Source of the DNA: Kitasatospora sp. DSM 101779
GTDB lineage: Bacteria > Actinomycetota > Actinomycetes > Streptomycetales > Streptomycetaceae
Reading direction: 5' to 3'
Assembly: GCF_025655475.1 (NCBI RefSeq)
Contig: NZ_JAHTIK010000001.1
Coordinates: 2,975,734-3,039,733 of the forward strand
DNA: 64,000 nt
Position numbers and translations under genes: made by a program. Below the pieces are notes generated by a model, which saw only the letters and a list, made by a program, of their open reading frames with translations, did not search any database and was not told where the DNA came from. Of this stretch, positions 1-8,773 are shown in pieces (position 1 is the stretch's first letter; each line of letters begins with the position of its first letter).

Positions 1-27
1 GACGTCCGCGGCGGTGAAGTTCGCCAT
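1..27 (-). CDS. tsf: Elongation factor Ts, N-terminal fragment
   Basis: Only the first nine codons are inside the window. They read MANFTAADV, the typical start of actinobacterial EF-Ts, the nucleotide exchange factor for EF-Tu. The gene runs off the left edge. It lies 130 bp downstream of rpsB on the same strand, the usual rpsB-tsf order, which supports the call despite the short fragment. Confidence 0.85.
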
Positions 28-157
28 GGTGTGATCTCTTCTCACGTCTCGCGTGTCTGCGTGGGGTGGTGCCGGGGGCCGCTGGTTCGGCCCCGGCACG
101 GGAGAGAGGGGCACCTACCGGTGTCGTACCCGGTGGGTGCCCCTCACCCTTGGTACG

Positions 158-1033
158 TCAGGCCTGCTCGGCCTCGGCGGCCGGAGCCTCGGCGGCGGGG
201 GCCTCAGCGGCCGGCGCCTCGGCGGCCGGTGCCTCGGCGGCGGGGGCCTCGGCGGCCTTCTGGCCCTCGAGGATGTCCTTCTCCCAGTCGGCCAGCGGCT
301 GGTCGGCGCCCGGCTCGGCCTTGGCGTCGCCCTTGGCGACACCGGCACGGGACTTCAGGCCCTCGGCGACGGCGTCGGCGATCACACGGGTCAGCAGGGT
401 GACGGAACGGATCGCGTCATCGTTGCCCGGGATCTTGTAGTCGACCTCGTCGGGGTCGCAGTTGGTGTCGAGGATGGCGACGACCGGGATGTTGAGCTTC
501 CGGGCCTCGCCGACCGCGATGTGCTCCTTCTTGGTGTCCACGATCCAGACGGCGCTGGGAACGCGCTGCATGTCGCGGATACCGCCGAGGGTCTTCTCCA
601 GCTTGTCGTACTCACGCTGGAGGACCAGGAGCTCCTTCTTGGTGAGGCCGGAACCGGCCACATCCGTGAAGTCGATCTCGCTGAGCTCCTTGAGGCGCTG
701 CAGACGCTTGTAGACGGTCGAGAAGTTGGTCAGCATGCCGCCGAGCCAGCGCTGGTTCACGTAGGGCATGCCCACGCGGGTGGCCTGCTCGGCGATGGCC
801 TCCTGGGCCTGCTTCTTGGTGCCGACGAAGAGGATGCTGCCGCCGTGGGCAACGGTCTCCTTGACGAACTCGAAGGCGCGGTCGATGTAGTTCAGCGACT
901 GCAGGAGGTCGATGATGTAGATGCCGTTGCGCTCCGTGAAGATGAAGCGCTTCATCTTCGGGTTCCAACGACGGGTCTGGTGACCGAAGTGGACGCCGCT
1001 CTCCAGCAGCTCCCGCATCGTGACGACGGCCAT
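158..1033 (-). CDS. rpsB: 30S ribosomal protein S2
   Basis: The 291-residue protein starts [19 protein letters not shown] and carries the S2 signature regions ([12 protein letters not shown], the FVGTKKQAQ stretch, WLGGMLTNF). S2 belongs to the small ribosomal subunit. The ATG at 1033 is preceded by GAGGAG at good spacing; the frame stays open upstream to 1354, but that part has no S2 similarity. The C-terminus is a low-complexity tail of about six alanine/proline/glutamate pentapeptide units (PAAEA-type), encoded by a degenerate 15-bp repeat at roughly 172-261. Such acidic Ala-rich tails are common on streptomycete S2, but copy number varies. Confidence 0.97.
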   Translation of the reverse strand: MAVVTMRELLESGVHFGHQTRRWNPKMKRFIFTERNGIYIIDLLQSLNYIDRAFEFVKETVAHGGSILFVGTKKQAQEAIAEQATRVGMPYVNQRWLGGMLTNFSTVYKRLQRLKELSEIDFTDVAGSGLTKKELLVLQREYDKLEKTLGGIRDMQRVPSAVWIVDTKKEHIAVGEARKLNIPVVAILDTNCDPDEVDYKIPGNDDAIRSVTLLTRVIADAVAEGLKSRAGVAKGDAKAEPGADQPLADWEKDILEGQKAAEAPAAEAPAAEAPAAEAPAAEAPAAEAEQA

Positions 1034-1470
1034 GGCCGTGCTCCTCAGTTTTACGCCCGGCGCGCCGCTCCGCGGAGGAGTCGGGGAACCGGGTCTCTCG
1101 GTTGTGTCCGCGACGGCCGGGTGACCGCCACGCCTGACGCCCCGGACGTGCCAAGCCGCCGCGGCCTGGGCGGCACTGGGCCGGCAGGCTCGGCGGACCG
1201 AGCGGCACTCGCACCGGACGGAGACCACGCCGACCCCTTGCGGGGCGGCCGCTCCACCAGTGGCGGGGCGTGCGAAGTCGACCCGGTGGACCGGGTCGCG
1301 TGTGAAGTGTACGGGAAGGCCCGAGTTGCGGGCGACTCCGGCGGTCCGGTGCACCGGGGCGGGCAGGGGCGAGCGGGGATCATTTCAGCGCGGCGTGAGA
1401 CGGCGTTCACTCCCGGCCGGGCCCCGCTCCCCAGAGGTCCGGCGTTGTTCACCCTGCCGGGTGACAGCGG

Positions 1471-1496
1471 TTGTCCACAGGGCGGGGTTGTCCACA
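1471..1496. promoter_or_regulatory. Pair of DnaA-box-like sites
   Basis: Two perfect copies of TTGTCCACA stand at 1471-1479 and 1488-1496, 17 bp apart start to start. This nonamer matches the preferred DnaA box of Streptomyces. The surrounding sequence is itself a 17-bp direct repeat. A matching pair in the opposite orientation occurs at 9579-9604. Binding by DnaA is inferred from the motif only. Confidence 0.5.
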
Positions 1497-1585
1497 GGCC
1501 TTGTGGCGGGGCGCACGGTCCGGGCCCGCGGGGGCCAGCCTGGCCGGCATGAACCGTCCGATCCTTCTGCCGCGCCGGTGGCCAC

Positions 1586-1735
1586 CGTCCTGCCGACCCC
1601 TGTCCTGGAAGTCCGTGTCCTGGCGGGCCCTGTCCTGGGAGTCCCTGTTCTGGAAGTCCGTGCCCTGGAAGTCCCTGTCCTGGAAGTCCGTGCCCTGGGA
1701 GCCCCTGTCCCGGCGGGCCCTGTTCCGTGGGTCTC
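1586..1735. repeat. Degenerate 15-bp tandem array, about ten units
   Basis: From 1601 the units follow the pattern TGTCCTGGAAGTCCG with drift (for example TGTCCTGGCGGGCCC, TGTTCTGGAAGTCCG, TGCCCTGGAAGTCCC), each exactly 15 bp. A weaker first unit lies at 1586-1600 and the last clear one ends at 1735. Because 15 is a multiple of three, each frame encodes a five-residue period. The array sits just before the chosen start of the M23 gene. Confidence 0.85.
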
Positions 1736-1809
1736 CGCTGTCGCCGTCGCCCTCCCCGGAGGCGGTTGCTTCGTCGGGCCCGCTCCGGTGGGTCGGGAAG
1801 GCCTTCGGG

Positions 1810-3540
1810 GTGCGCCCCACGCAAGGCCGGGTCCTCACAGCCCGTCCGGCGCCGCCGCCCGCGCCGGACTACCGCGGCGGGCTGCTGCTTGCGCTGATGC
1901 TCGCCGGGACCGTCTCCCTGATGCTTCCGGCGGCGCAACCCGGGCCCGGCGGCCATCGTGCCGGCCGGCCGAGTGCGGTCCGACTGGTCGGTGCGGAGGC
2001 TTCGGATGCGGCTTTGAGGACAGCCGTCTGGCAGGACGGACAAGGGTCGGACGGCGTCCGACCCGATCAGGGTGCAACGCTCGGACAGGGTGCGCCGCCC
2101 GGGCAGGGTGGAACGCCCGGGCAGGGTGGCGGCCGGGTGTGGCCGGTGGGCGGGCCGTCTGCGCTGCTTCGTCGGTTCGAGCCGCCGCCCGCACGATGGG
2201 CGGCCGGGCATCGGGGCGTCGATGTTGCGGCGCCCGCCGGTACCTCGGTCCGGGCCGCCGCTCCCGGCGTCGTCTCGTTCTCCGGATCGGTGGCCGGGCG
2301 CCCGGTGGTCACGGTGACGCACCCGGCCTCCGGCAATCCCCCGCTGCGGACGACCTACCTGCCCGTCGAGGGCTCGGTCGCCGCTGGTACAGCCGTCGGC
2401 GCCGGCGAGGTCATCGGGACGCTCGCCGACAGCGGCCACCATTGCCCCGCCGGGAACTGCCTGCACTGGGGACTGCTGCGCGGCCCGCGCTACCTCGACC
2501 CGCTCGCCCTGCTCGGCACCGGCCGCGTCCGGCTGCTCCCGCTGGACCACCGCGCCTTCGGCAATCGCACTGGCAGTAACGGTGGCAGCCGGGCGGTGAC
2601 TGCGAACCGGGCACCTCAGCCGGCGTCCCCCGAGGTGGAGTCCCCTGAGGCGGAGTCCGACTGTCGGCGGTCGACGGCCGGATCCGGAGCGGCGGCTGTC
2701 TGCGGGGCCGGCCTACCTGCGGTCGGAGCCCGCCAGCCCGTCCAGGGCCAGGGCGACGGCTGCGTCGGCGATCACCGCGGCCTCCTCCGGTGTGGCCCGC
2801 TCCGCCTGGCGCGAGGCCGAGTCGACCACGCCCTGCAGCAGCAGAGCGGCGAGGCGCGGATTCGCGTGGCCGAGCTCGGCCAGGGCTTCGACGACCAGGG
2901 TGACCAGGCCGCTGTGCGCCGCCCGGATCCGCTCGCGGGCCGCATCGTCCAGCTCCACCTCGGAGATAGCCGTCACCGCGAGGTGCCGCGGGTCGGCCGC
3001 CAGGTGCAGCTGCCCGCGGACGTACGCCTCCAGCCGGTCCCGAGCGTTGTCACACACGGCCATCCCCGCCTCGATCTCGGCGGTCCAGAGCGGGAGGTCG
3101 ACAGCGCAGAGCTCCTCCACCACGGCCGCCCGGGAGCGGAAGTACTCGTACACGGAAGACCGCGCCAGCCCCGTCCGGGCGGCGAGGGCCGCGAAGGTCA
3201 AGGCCTCCCGGCCACCCTCGGCGAGCAGCAGGCGGGCGGCGTCCAGGAGGGCGGCCCGCTGCAACTGGCGATGCTCGGCCACCGTGGCGGCCCTGATCTT
3301 CGGCACACCCCTACTGTACGGAGCCTTACGGCAGGGCCGACCGCCACCACGCGAACCTCCCGGCGCGCCCCGGCGCACAGCCCGATCCGCGCGCCGCGTC
3401 CCGACACGGCGCCACCCCGTCCAGTCCGATCCCGTCCAGTCCGATCCCGCCCGATTCGAGCCGGTCCGATTCGAGCCGGTCCGAACCTGTCCGGTCCGAA
3501 CCGGTCTGCTGGCCACGCTCGACCCCGGCGTGGCCGCTGA
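1810..3540 (+). CDS. M23/LytM-domain exported protein with run-on 3' end
   Basis: From a GTG at 1810 (GGAAGG eight bases upstream) the protein begins with a short basic/proline stretch and a hydrophobic segment (about residues 22-38, GGLLLALMLAGTVSLMLP), a probable signal or anchor. The LytM fold follows: the zinc motif GHRGVD near 2209, APAGTSVRAAAPGVV, then NCLHWGLLRG near 2455. M23 enzymes are peptidoglycan endopeptidases, but the usual H-x-H is C-L-H here, so either Cys replaces a ligand or the domain is a non-catalytic LytM factor. Family similarity ends near 2580. The frame then has no stop until 3540 and crosses the whole antisense TetR gene, so the true 3' end is uncertain. An alternative upstream ATG at 1549 would put the 15-bp array in frame. 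Confidence 0.55.
   Translation: MRPTQGRVLTARPAPPPAPDYRGGLLLALMLAGTVSLMLPAAQPGPGGHRAGRPSAVRLVGAEASDAALRTAVWQDGQGSDGVRPDQGATLGQGAPPGQGGTPGQGGGRVWPVGGPSALLRRFEPPPARWAAGHRGVDVAAPAGTSVRAAAPGVVSFSGSVAGRPVVTVTHPASGNPPLRTTYLPVEGSVAAGTAVGAGEVIGTLADSGHHCPAGNCLHWGLLRGPRYLDPLALLGTGRVRLLPLDHRAFGNRTGSNGGSRAVTANRAPQPASPEVESPEAESDCRRSTAGSGAAAVCGAGLPAVGARQPVQGQGDGCVGDHRGLLRCGPLRLARGRVDHALQQQSGEARIRVAELGQGFDDQGDQAAVRRPDPLAGRIVQLHLGDSRHREVPRVGRQVQLPADVRLQPVPSVVTHGHPRLDLGGPEREVDSAELLHHGRPGAEVLVHGRPRQPRPGGEGREGQGLPATLGEQQAGGVQEGGPLQLAMLGHRGGPDLRHTPTVRSLTAGPTATTRTSRRAPAHSPIRAPRPDTAPPRPVRSRPVRSRPIRAGPIRAGPNLSGPNRSAGHARPRRGR
2062..2138 (+). repeat. 18-bp tandem repeat inside the M23 gene
   Basis: About four units of 18 bp beginning CAGGGTG encode repeated six-residue units of the form QGxxxG (QGATLG, QGAPPG, QGGTPG, QGGGR). 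They form a glycine/glutamine-rich linker between the membrane segment and the LytM domain. Confidence 0.7.
2713..3306 (-). CDS. TetR-family transcriptional regulator
   Basis: The 197-residue protein has a TetR-type DNA-binding domain at the N-terminus: helix-turn-helix at about residues 36-60 (LTFAALAARTGLARSSVYEYF) followed by the FRSRAAVVEE connector. The C-terminal ligand domain is generic and the ligand cannot be predicted. I chose GTG at 3306 because it opens the conserved region and a -10-like TACAGT lies exactly 6 nt upstream (3313-3318), suggesting a leaderless transcript. The frame is open back to 3561 but that stretch encodes repeats only. The gene is convergent to, and fully overlapped by, the run-on M23 frame; the TetR side is clearly the real gene there. 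Confidence 0.85.
   Translation of the reverse strand: MPKIRAATVAEHRQLQRAALLDAARLLLAEGGREALTFAALAARTGLARSSVYEYFRSRAAVVEELCAVDLPLWTAEIEAGMAVCDNARDRLEAYVRGQLHLAADPRHLAVTAISEVELDDAARERIRAAHSGLVTLVVEALAELGHANPRLAALLLQGVVDSASRQAERATPEEAAVIADAAVALALDGLAGSDRR
3419..3508. repeat. Degenerate 15-bp tandem array between tetR and whiG
   Basis: Six consecutive 15-bp units start at 3419: two identical copies of GTCCAGTCCGATCCC, then GCCCGATTCGAGCCG, GTCCGATTCGAGCCG, GTCCGAACCTGTCCG and GTCCGAACCGGTCTG. It lies in the 260-bp spacer between whiG and the tetR start. Period and style match the array at 1586-1735, but the unit differs. Confidence 0.85.
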
Positions 3541-3566
3541 GCAGCTGCCCGATCGCGTCAAGGGCG

Positions 3567-5651
3567 TCAGCGGACGTCCGAGAGCTTCGCCCGCAGTTGC
3601 AGCACCGACTTGGTGTGGATCTGGCTGACCCGGCTCTCGGTCACTCCGAGCACCTGACCGATCTCCGCCAGGGTGAGGCCCTCGTAGTAGTAGAGCGTCA
3701 CCACCGTCTTCTCCCGTTCGGGCAGGGTGCTGACCGCGGTGGCGAGCAGGCGGCGGAGCTCGCGGTCCTCCGCGATCTCCACCGGATTGTCCGCGCCGGT
3801 GTCCTCCAGGGTGTCCATCAGCGTGAGGGCGTCGCCGCTCTCCCCGATGGGATGGATCAGCTCGTCGAGGGCCATCACGTTGGCGAGCGACAGCTGGCTG
3901 AAGATCGCGTGCAGATCCTCCAGCGTGATGCCCATCTCGGCGGCCACTTCGGGCTCGTGCGGCGTGCGCCGCAGCCGGGCCTCCAGGGTGGCGTACGTTC
4001 GCTCAACGGTCTTGGCCTTCTGCCGCACCGACCGGGGGATCCAGTCGAGCGCACGGAGTTCGTCGATGATCGCGCCACGGATCCGGCTGATCGCGTAGGT
4101 CTCGAACTTGATCGCGCGATCGATGTCGAACTTCTCGATAGCGTCGATCAGCCCGAACACCCCGGAGGACACGAAGTCGGCCTGTTCCACATTGGCCGGC
4201 AGGCCCACGCCCACCCGGCCCGCCACGTACTTGACCAGTGGCGAATAGTGCAGGATCAGCTGTTCACGGAGCCGCGGGTCCCCCGACTCCTTGTAGGAGC
4301 GCCAGAGCATCTCCAGCGCACTGCGCTCGGCGGGAACCTTCGCCGCACGGCCCCCCGAGGGCTGCTGACCGAGCCTCCCGGACGGCGACACCGCAGGCTG
4401 AGCCGCAGCGGGTGACACGGGTGGCTTGACGGGCGACGGCACCGGCTTGGTGGCCGTGATCTCCGGGTGGGGCACTGCCGATGTGCCCGGCTCGGGGTCA
4501 GCCGATCGGTGGCCGCCGGGCTCCGTGCGGACGTCGTCCGCCCTGCCCGAGTCCGTGGCGGAAACCGCCTGCGGTGTCGGCGGCTGCCCGGGTGTCGGAA
4601 CCGTCGGGGTCGAGGTGGAGGTCGGCGTCGGCGTCGGGCGGACGGTTTTCGCTGCGGACGAGCCATTCCGGGCCTGGTCCGCTTCGGCCGGTTCCGGGTG
4701 GGCGGGCTCCCGGGGTGCCACCGGCCGTCCGACGGTCTCGACGCCGTCCGGCACCCGTTCGTGTCCTCCTCCCCCGCCGGGCGGACGCATCGGCACCGGC
4801 CGGACTGGGCCCGGCAGCCGTCGCGCCGCCGACCGCTCTGCACTCCCGGCTCCGCCGGAGCCCACGGTGCCGTCGGATCCGGCGCGGCGGGCGGTCGGCC
4901 AGCGCCCGTCCCCGCCCGACGCCGACGGCGTGCTCAGGGCCGCCGGGGGCTGGTCAGCGCGGGCATGGACACGGGCGTGGCTCGGCTCGGCCTCGTACTC
5001 GGTGATGCGTGCGCCGCCGCGGAAGGACCGCTCGCCTGCGCCGCCCTCGGCGGGGCGCCGTTGCTCGGGACGTGCCTCCGGGTACCGCTGGCGGGCCGCA
5101 CCCAGCCGGGCTCTGTCCGTGCCGTCCGTGCGGTCCCTCAGCTCCGCGCGCTGCCACTCGTGCGACTGCGGACCGCAGGCCGCGTCCGGGGCCGTCGGCA
5201 GACCGACCGACCGTGCATGCGTGGTGGCCGCGGCGGACGGGACGGCCGGCGGACGGGCGGATGTCACGGGGTCGGCCGGCGCGCCCGACACCTCGGTCGA
5301 TGCCGCGGCAGCAGGGCCCATGGGGGCGCGCGGCACCAGCGGCTGCGCCGGAGTGGGCGGGGCGGCGGGCGCCGCGGACGGCGTGGGTGCCGCCGGTCCG
5401 GGCCGCTGGGGCGGGGAGGGCGGGGCTCCTGCGCTGCGGGCGTCCTGCTGGCCTGGTGAGAGCGGCCGACCCGGTACGCGGGTCGGGCCCACCGACCGGG
5501 CGGGGTTCAACAGCGTCGGCCCCTGCGGTCCGAGGTCCGCCGCGGGACGGGCCCCGGCCCCAGCCCTTCCCGCAGACCGGGCGTCACCGGTCACCCTGTG
5601 TCCCGGAATGTTTGTGGGCATGCGTTGGTCTGCGCCGTTCTGCCGAGTCAT
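3567..5651 (-). CDS. whiG: RNA polymerase sigma factor WhiG with long N-terminal extension
   Basis: The last 251 residues (from about 4322 to the stop) are a clear WhiG/FliA-type sigma factor: [18 protein letters not shown], the region 2 stretch [40 protein letters not shown], and region 4 [20 protein letters not shown] with the [13 protein letters not shown] helix. In Streptomyces WhiG directs RNA polymerase to early sporulation genes and is held by the anti-sigma RsiG with c-di-GMP. Known homologues are about 280 residues. Here the frame continues about 443 residues upstream as a Pro/Ala/Arg/Thr-rich low-complexity region without a known domain. The start is unresolved: ATG 5651, ATG 5621, or an internal GTG nearer 4390; none has a good ribosome site. 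It is the last gene after yraN-comM-dprA. Confidence 0.85.
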   Translation of the reverse strand: MTRQNGADQRMPTNIPGHRVTGDARSAGRAGAGARPAADLGPQGPTLLNPARSVGPTRVPGRPLSPGQQDARSAGAPPSPPQRPGPAAPTPSAAPAAPPTPAQPLVPRAPMGPAAAASTEVSGAPADPVTSARPPAVPSAAATTHARSVGLPTAPDAACGPQSHEWQRAELRDRTDGTDRARLGAARQRYPEARPEQRRPAEGGAGERSFRGGARITEYEAEPSHARVHARADQPPAALSTPSASGGDGRWPTARRAGSDGTVGSGGAGSAERSAARRLPGPVRPVPMRPPGGGGGHERVPDGVETVGRPVAPREPAHPEPAEADQARNGSSAAKTVRPTPTPTSTSTPTVPTPGQPPTPQAVSATDSGRADDVRTEPGGHRSADPEPGTSAVPHPEITATKPVPSPVKPPVSPAAAQPAVSPSGRLGQQPSGGRAAKVPAERSALEMLWRSYKESGDPRLREQLILHYSPLVKYVAGRVGVGLPANVEQADFVSSGVFGLIDAIEKFDIDRAIKFETYAISRIRGAIIDELRALDWIPRSVRQKAKTVERTYATLEARLRRTPHEPEVAAEMGITLEDLHAIFSQLSLANVMALDELIHPIGESGDALTLMDTLEDTGADNPVEIAEDRELRRLLATAVSTLPEREKTVVTLYYYEGLTLAEIGQVLGVTESRVSQIHTKSVLQLRAKLSDVR

Positions 5652-5785
5652 GTGCTGATAGGGAAGCCACAAAGGAGCGTAGCGTGACCACGTCGCTGCG
5701 GTGTGCTACCGCCACTCGGTCGTCGCCCGATCCGGTGGCCCACCCGGCGCGTGCCCGCGACGCGCGCCGGGGTGTGTCGCGACCT

Positions 5786-7072
5786 TCAACGACGCCTCAC
5801 CAGCCGCCAGTGGGCGCCGAATCGCTCGACGTAGCCGAGCGACACCAACTCGTACAGATGCTGCAGCACCGCATCCGGAGAAAGTCCTGCCTCCCGGGCG
5901 AGTCGGTCGACCGGTGCGCCGTCCGCGCATGCGGGTACGGCCTCCAGGACGCGGGCCACCGACGGCTCCAACAGGTCCCGGGGCAGGACCGGGCCGGACC
6001 GGGGTGGTGCGAGGTCGTCGCCGATCGCTCCGACGAGTTCGGCGATCTCGGCGGCGTCGGTCACCAGCGTGGCGCCGCCGCTGCGGATCAGCGCGTGCAC
6101 ACCGGCCGACAGCTCCGAGGTGACCGGTCCGGCGACGCCCATCGTGTGCCGGTTGAGGTCCCGCGCGCGCCGGGCAGTGCTCAGTGCTCCGCTGCGGACG
6201 GCCGCCTCGACGACGACGGTGCCACGGGTGAGCGCCGCTATGACGCGGTTCCGCAGGACGAAGCGGAAGCGGTTGGGGTGGACGCCCGGTGGCAGCTCGC
6301 TGACCAGCAGCCCCTGCTCGGAGATGCGGCGGATCAGCTCGGCGTTGCCGGGCGGGTAGCTCATGTCGACCCCGCAGGCGAGGACGCCGACGGTGGCACC
6401 GCCCACGGCGAGGGCACCCCGGTGTGCGGCCGAGTCGATCCCGTACGCCGCTCCGGACACCACCACCCAGCCGCGCTCGGCCAGTTGCGAGGCGATCTCG
6501 CCGGCGACGTGCGCACCGTAGGCGGTGCACGCCCGGGAGCCGACCAGGGCGACCGAGCGCAGGGCCAGCAATCGGAGTGACCCGGTGCCCCGCACCCAGA
6601 GGCCGACCGGCCGTCCCTCCTTGAGGTCGTCCAGCTGACTGGGCCATTCGGGATCGCCCGGAATGATGAACCGTCCGCCGTGGCCCCGGACGTGGCGGAG
6701 GTCTGCGACGGGATCGAGCGCCCCGCAGCGGGCCCGGTAGTCGGCGACCCGGCCCGGGTCGAGGCCGAGCGGTCCGGGATGCAACCGGCCTCGCACGACA
6801 TCGACGACCGTGGTGGCGCCGAGCTCGCCGAGCCAACGCCCCATCACCGCATCGCCGGGTTCGATCAACCGGGTGAGGGCGGCCCTGGCCAGACGCTCGG
6901 GTGACGGGGGTGGAGCTCCGCCGGGCGGCGACTCCCGCGCCGCTTCGCCCGGCAGGCACGTGCGGGGGCGGACCTCCGCAGGCGCGTCCTCGATGTCGGC
7001 CGTGTGCGGCGAAGCCGTGGAGATGCCTCCGGTGCTCGTGCCGATGGTTCTGGTGCTGGTGGTGCTGTCCAT
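5786..7072 (-). CDS. dprA: DNA-processing protein DprA
   Basis: This 428-residue protein has the Rossmann-like DprA/Smf core: VALVGSRACTAYG, VVSGAAYGIDSAAHRGAL, GVDMSYPPGNAELI and the VRSGALSTARRA stretch. DprA binds single-stranded DNA and loads RecA during uptake and recombination. The C-terminus (about the last 60 residues, from PACADGAPVDRLAREAGL) is a winged-helix domain. ATG 7072 is chosen because GAGGAG precedes it by seven bases; the frame is open further upstream. The first 70 residues are Ser/Thr/Pro-rich and not conserved. It follows comM after 44 bp, the usual comM-dprA pair. Confidence 0.95.
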   Translation of the reverse strand: MDSTTSTRTIGTSTGGISTASPHTADIEDAPAEVRPRTCLPGEAARESPPGGAPPPSPERLARAALTRLIEPGDAVMGRWLGELGATTVVDVVRGRLHPGPLGLDPGRVADYRARCGALDPVADLRHVRGHGGRFIIPGDPEWPSQLDDLKEGRPVGLWVRGTGSLRLLALRSVALVGSRACTAYGAHVAGEIASQLAERGWVVVSGAAYGIDSAAHRGALAVGGATVGVLACGVDMSYPPGNAELIRRISEQGLLVSELPPGVHPNRFRFVLRNRVIAALTRGTVVVEAAVRSGALSTARRARDLNRHTMGVAGPVTSELSAGVHALIRSGGATLVTDAAEIAELVGAIGDDLAPPRSGPVLPRDLLEPSVARVLEAVPACADGAPVDRLAREAGLSPDAVLQHLYELVSLGYVERFGAHWRLVRRR

Positions 7073-7116
7073 GCCGGACTCCTCGGGAAGCTGCGCCGGT
7101 TCGGCGGGCCGTGCGG

Positions 7117-8772
7117 TCAGACGTCGGCGATGCACTCGCCGTGGTCGAGGTGGGTGTCACGCGGGAGTCGGGGGCGCTCGGCCATCGGGCCGCGGTGCAC
7201 ACCGGTCCGCAGGGCGAGGGCCGTCCGGACGTCGGACCGCCCGGGTCGGTCGCGGCCCGAGAGGTCGGCGATCGTCCAGGCCACCCGCAGCACCCGGTCG
7301 AGCCCGCGGGCCGTCAGCAGTCCACGTTCCAGGTCGCGTTCGGCGTCGGTGAGCGCGTCGGGCTGCAGTCGCCAGCGCGTCCGCAGCTCGTGACCGGGAA
7401 CCTCCGCGTTGGTGCGCCACGGTGTCTCGGCGAGCCGGGCGGCCGCCCGTTGGCGGGCGGCCAGGACGCGGGAGGCCACCACGGCGGTGGTCTCGGCGGC
7501 GTTGTCGCGGGTCATCAGTTCGGCCCGCGAGACCGAGGTCACCTGGACCTGGAGGTCGACGCGGTCCAGCAGGGGGCCGGACAGTCTGGCCTGGTACCGG
7601 TTGACCATGGTCGGTGTGCACTCGCAGCCCTCGCCGCGGATCGAATGACGCCCGCACGGGCACGGGTTGGCCGCCAGGCAGAGCAGGAAGCGGGCCGGCA
7701 GGCGCATGGACCCGGCCGCGCGGGCGATCATCACCTCGCCGGACTCCAGCGGTTGCCGCAGGGCGTCGAGGACCCGCACCGGGAACTCGGGCGCCTCGTC
7801 CAGGAAGAGCACTCCGCGGTGGGCCAGGGAGACGGCCCCGGGTCGCGGCATCCCGCTGCCGCCTCCGACGATGGCGGGCATCGTCGTGGAGTGGTGCGGC
7901 GCGCAGTAGGGCGGGCTGTCGATGAGCGGCCGGTTGGGCGGCAGCAGTCCGGCGACCGAGTGCACGGCCGTCACCTCCAGCGCCTCCGTCTCGGTGAGCG
8001 GCGGGAGCAGCGAGGGCAGCCGCTCGGCCAGCATGGTCTTGCCCGCGCCTGGCGGCCCCTTGAGGTAGAGGTGGTGGCCGCCGGCGGCCGCGATCTCCAG
8101 GGCGTGGCGGGCCTCGTACTGGCCGGCGACGTCCGCGAGGTCGGGCCGGATCGCGTTCTCGGCTGCGATGTCGCGGACGCCGATGCCGGGCAGCAGCAGC
8201 CCGGCCAGGAGGGGGTCCGGCCGGCCGAGGAGCGTCTCCGGCTCGTCGTCGGGCGGGGTGGCGTCGGTGAGCAGGGCGATCAGTTGGCGCAGGCTGCGGA
8301 CGCCCATCACGGAGACTCCCGGGACGAGGGAGGCCTCCGCCGCGGTCTGCTCCGCCACGACGACCTGGCGGTAACCCGCATCGGCCGCTGCGAGGACGGA
8401 CGGCAGGACGCCCCGGACGGGCCGTACCCGGCCGTCCAGGCCCAGCTCGCCGATGATGAGGAGTTCGGCGATGACGGCAGGATCGATCCGGTCCGCGGCC
8501 GCCAGCACGGCGCACGCGACGGCCAGGTCGAAGCCGCTTCCGCTCTTCGGTACGGAGGCCGGGCTGAGGCCGACGGTGAGCTTGCGCTGCGGCCAGCTCT
8601 CTCCGCTGTTGACGACCGCGGCGCGGACCCGGTCGCGGGCCTCCGAGAGCGCCTTGTCGGGCAGTCCGACCAGGGTGAACGCGGCCACGCCGGGTTCGAG
8701 GTCGGCCTGGACCTCGACCACCACGCCGTCGACGCCGACGAGCGCGACCGAACAGGTGCGGGCGAAGGTCAT
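7117..8772 (-). CDS. comM: ComM/YifB-type Mg-chelatase-like AAA+ ATPase
   Basis: The 551-residue protein begins with a Lon-substrate-like ChlI fold (PGVAAFTLVGLPDKALSEAR) and continues into an AAA+ module: Walker A GPPGAGKT, Walker B VLFLDEAPEF, and a conserved cysteine cluster NPCPCGRH. The C-terminal helical domain is of the Mg_chelatase_C type. ComM homologues act as helicases that help branch migration of incoming DNA; a role in streptomycetes is inferred. The start overlaps the yraN end closely (one base between the TGA and the ATG), suggesting translational coupling. It is followed by dprA. Confidence 0.94.
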   Translation of the reverse strand: MTFARTCSVALVGVDGVVVEVQADLEPGVAAFTLVGLPDKALSEARDRVRAAVVNSGESWPQRKLTVGLSPASVPKSGSGFDLAVACAVLAAADRIDPAVIAELLIIGELGLDGRVRPVRGVLPSVLAAADAGYRQVVVAEQTAAEASLVPGVSVMGVRSLRQLIALLTDATPPDDEPETLLGRPDPLLAGLLLPGIGVRDIAAENAIRPDLADVAGQYEARHALEIAAAGGHHLYLKGPPGAGKTMLAERLPSLLPPLTETEALEVTAVHSVAGLLPPNRPLIDSPPYCAPHHSTTMPAIVGGGSGMPRPGAVSLAHRGVLFLDEAPEFPVRVLDALRQPLESGEVMIARAAGSMRLPARFLLCLAANPCPCGRHSIRGEGCECTPTMVNRYQARLSGPLLDRVDLQVQVTSVSRAELMTRDNAAETTAVVASRVLAARQRAAARLAETPWRTNAEVPGHELRTRWRLQPDALTDAERDLERGLLTARGLDRVLRVAWTIADLSGRDRPGRSDVRTALALRTGVHRGPMAERPRLPRDTHLDHGECIADV

Positions 8773-8773
8773 C

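Larger units (their letters stand above)
1034..1809. other. Long intergenic region upstream of rpsB and the M23 gene
   Basis: This divergent spacer holds the rpsB leader, a pair of DnaA-box-like sequences (1471-1496) and a 15-bp tandem array (1586-1735). Frames are open in several directions because of the base composition, but none shows a recognisable protein. A hexamer TACACT on the minus strand near 1305-1310 could be an rpsB -10 element, without a convincing -35. Confidence 0.5.

Noticed and set aside
1051-2550. Minus-strand frame with collagen-like GLPGQ repeats
   Set aside because: The repeats come from the 15-bp and 18-bp arrays read backwards; the plus-strand LytM motifs identify the gene over most of the stretch.
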